7,445 nt of DNA, from the NCBI GenBank assembly GCA_910588535.1, contig CAJUOO010000098.1, positions 1 through 7,445 of the forward strand. Reading direction: 5' to 3'. The DNA is from an uncultured Lachnospiraceae bacterium. GTDB taxonomy: Bacteria > Bacillota > Clostridia > Lachnospirales > Lachnospiraceae. Positions 7,087 to 7,445 of the stretch are shown here, piece after piece (position 1 is the first letter of the stretch; each line of letters begins with the position of its first letter). Under the pieces are notes generated by a model, which saw nothing but the letters and a program-made list of their open reading frames with translations, was not told where the DNA came from and did not search any database. The position numbers were made by a program, and so were the translations under genes.

Positions 7087-7230
7087 ATGAAGCATATCAA
7101 GACTCTTAGTACAGGTACATTAAAGGAGACAGTAAAGAAGGGCGGCTGCGGTGAGTGTCAGACTTCTTGCCAGTCTGCATGCAAGACATCTTGTACAGTG
7201 GGAAATCAGAGCTGCGAGAATAATAAGTAG
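7087..7230 (+). CDS. scfA: SCIFF ranthipeptide precursor (six-cysteine peptide)
   Basis: A 47-residue ribosomal peptide precursor of the SCIFF family. The leader part (1-20) begins MKHIKTL and ends KKGG; the core has six cysteines at 21, 24, 28, 32, 36 and 43 in the conserved pattern GGCGECQTSCQSACKTSC. In characterised relatives the radical SAM enzyme ScfB (CteB in Clostridium thermocellum) links a cysteine sulfur to a threonine; Cys32 and Thr37, the pair reported for CteA, are both present at the same numbers here. The peptide is near-universal in Clostridia and its role is unclear. The start is firm: AGGAGG (7073-7078) lies 8 nt before the ATG, behind an extended -10 promoter, suggesting high expression. 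No scfB start is seen in the 215 bp that follow, where a maturase gene would be expected. Confidence 0.96.
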   Translation: MKHIKTLSTGTLKETVKKGGCGECQTSCQSACKTSCTVGNQSCENNK

Positions 7231-7262
7231 TGCTATCACAAGGATCGGATTTGTTGAGCACT

Positions 7263-7334
7263 AAAGTGTGAGAATGGAGCGTGCTTGAAAGCAATTTTTG
7301 TTTCGAGCACGCTCTAGAGCGTGTTTTTCACTTT
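7263..7334 (+). promoter_or_regulatory. Competing hairpins and T-run after scfA, possible attenuator
   Basis: Three related segments occur in order: GAGCGTGCTTGAAA (7277-7290), TTTCGAGCACGCTC (7301-7314) and GAGCGTG (7317-7323). The first two form a 14-bp stem with one T-G wobble. The second and third form the perfect 16-bp palindrome CACGCTCTAGAGCGTG (7308-7323), directly followed by TTTTT (7324-7328), which is intrinsic-terminator geometry. The middle segment cannot pair with both, so the two structures exclude each other. AAAGTG (7263-7268) and CACTTT (7329-7334) could close the whole as an outer stem. It could set the ratio of peptide to downstream transcript, or simply terminate scfA transcription. 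The pairing is visible in the sequence; regulation is inferred. Confidence 0.55.
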
Positions 7335-7416
7335 GCAGAATGGACAAATAGTGTCAGCAATGGCAGCTTTACTGTCCCGCCATAGGCGAAGGGGCTGTTG
7401 CATTAAGAAAAACCTA

Positions 7417-7440
7417 TACAAGATATTATAACATCTTGTA
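7417..7440. repeat. Perfect 8-bp inverted repeat at the right edge
   Basis: TACAAGAT (7417-7424) and ATCTTGTA (7433-7440) pair perfectly across an 8-nt AT loop and are followed by AATTT at the window end. It could be a terminator cut off by the edge, an operator, or part of a mobile element's end (see the GGGGCTGTTGCA motif at 7391-7402). The window ends too soon to decide. Confidence 0.45.
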
Positions 7441-7445
7441 AATTT

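Noticed and set aside
7277..7323. Reading the post-scfA palindrome as a simple terminator only.
   Set aside because: The upstream copy of GAGCGTG pairs better with the shared arm than the terminator copy does, so a single-hairpin reading leaves out visible structure; kept as a possible attenuator, with plain termination as the alternative.
7314..7445. A minus-strand frame open to the right edge, ending in ICPFCKVKNTL with a CxxC motif, which could be a gene tail.
   Set aside because: It runs through palindromic DNA, has no ribosome site before its only ATG (7403) and no terminator, and ends inside the scfA hairpin. It is more likely a by-product of the repeat.
1..7445. CRISPR array, tRNA or rRNA genes.
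   Set aside because: No regularly spaced direct repeats, no tRNA cloverleaf with TTCGAAT-type arm and no rRNA-like stretch were seen on either strand.

Overview
The window looks like an AT-rich chromosome segment from the class Clostridia, most likely a Lachnospiraceae-type gut anaerobe. The strongest evidence is a complete SCIFF peptide gene (six cysteines in a 47-residue peptide), a marker that is close to universal in Clostridia. Strong AGGAGG-type ribosome sites, TATAAT-type promoters and frequent AGA/ATA codons fit this.

Layout from left to right. (1) At the left edge lies the 51-residue C-terminal end of an unrecognised + strand gene (2-157), closed by an intrinsic terminator (193-230). 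(2) A 12-helix major facilitator of the UMF1/Atg22-like type (352-1578, minus) is divergent from a 980-residue M16C metallopeptidase of the presequence-protease (PreP) type (1770-4712, plus). Both have recognisable promoters in the roughly 190 bp between them. (3) The 380 bp between the peptidase and the next gene hold no convincing gene. They do hold a long imperfect inverted repeat (core 4775-4844) and a second hairpin (5014-5041) that probably ends transcription from one or both sides. (4) A CorC/HlyC-type membrane protein (CNNM + CBS pair + CorC_HlyC domain; 5097-6407, minus) starts at TTG behind a good ribosome site and a promoter with a perfect -35. (5) Divergent from it are a small four-helix membrane protein resembling the TIGR04086 family (6637-6990) and, 96 bp further on with its own promoter, the SCIFF peptide gene scfA (7087-7230). 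(6) The last 215 bp hold competing hairpins, one followed by a T-run, and further palindromes. The radical SAM maturase scfB, normally next to scfA, does not begin before the window ends.

How the genes may work together. The peptidase breaks oligopeptides in the cytosol, and the divergent transporter belongs to a superfamily whose yeast member Atg22 exports amino acids, so the pair could couple peptide breakdown to amino-acid efflux; this is inference. CorC/HlyC proteins are linked to Mg/Co efflux or membrane protection. The TIGR04086-like protein and scfA form the start of the SCIFF ranthipeptide locus, whose physiological role is still poorly understood. The most interesting points are the possible attenuator after scfA, the absence of scfB from its usual place, and the long palindrome after the peptidase gene.
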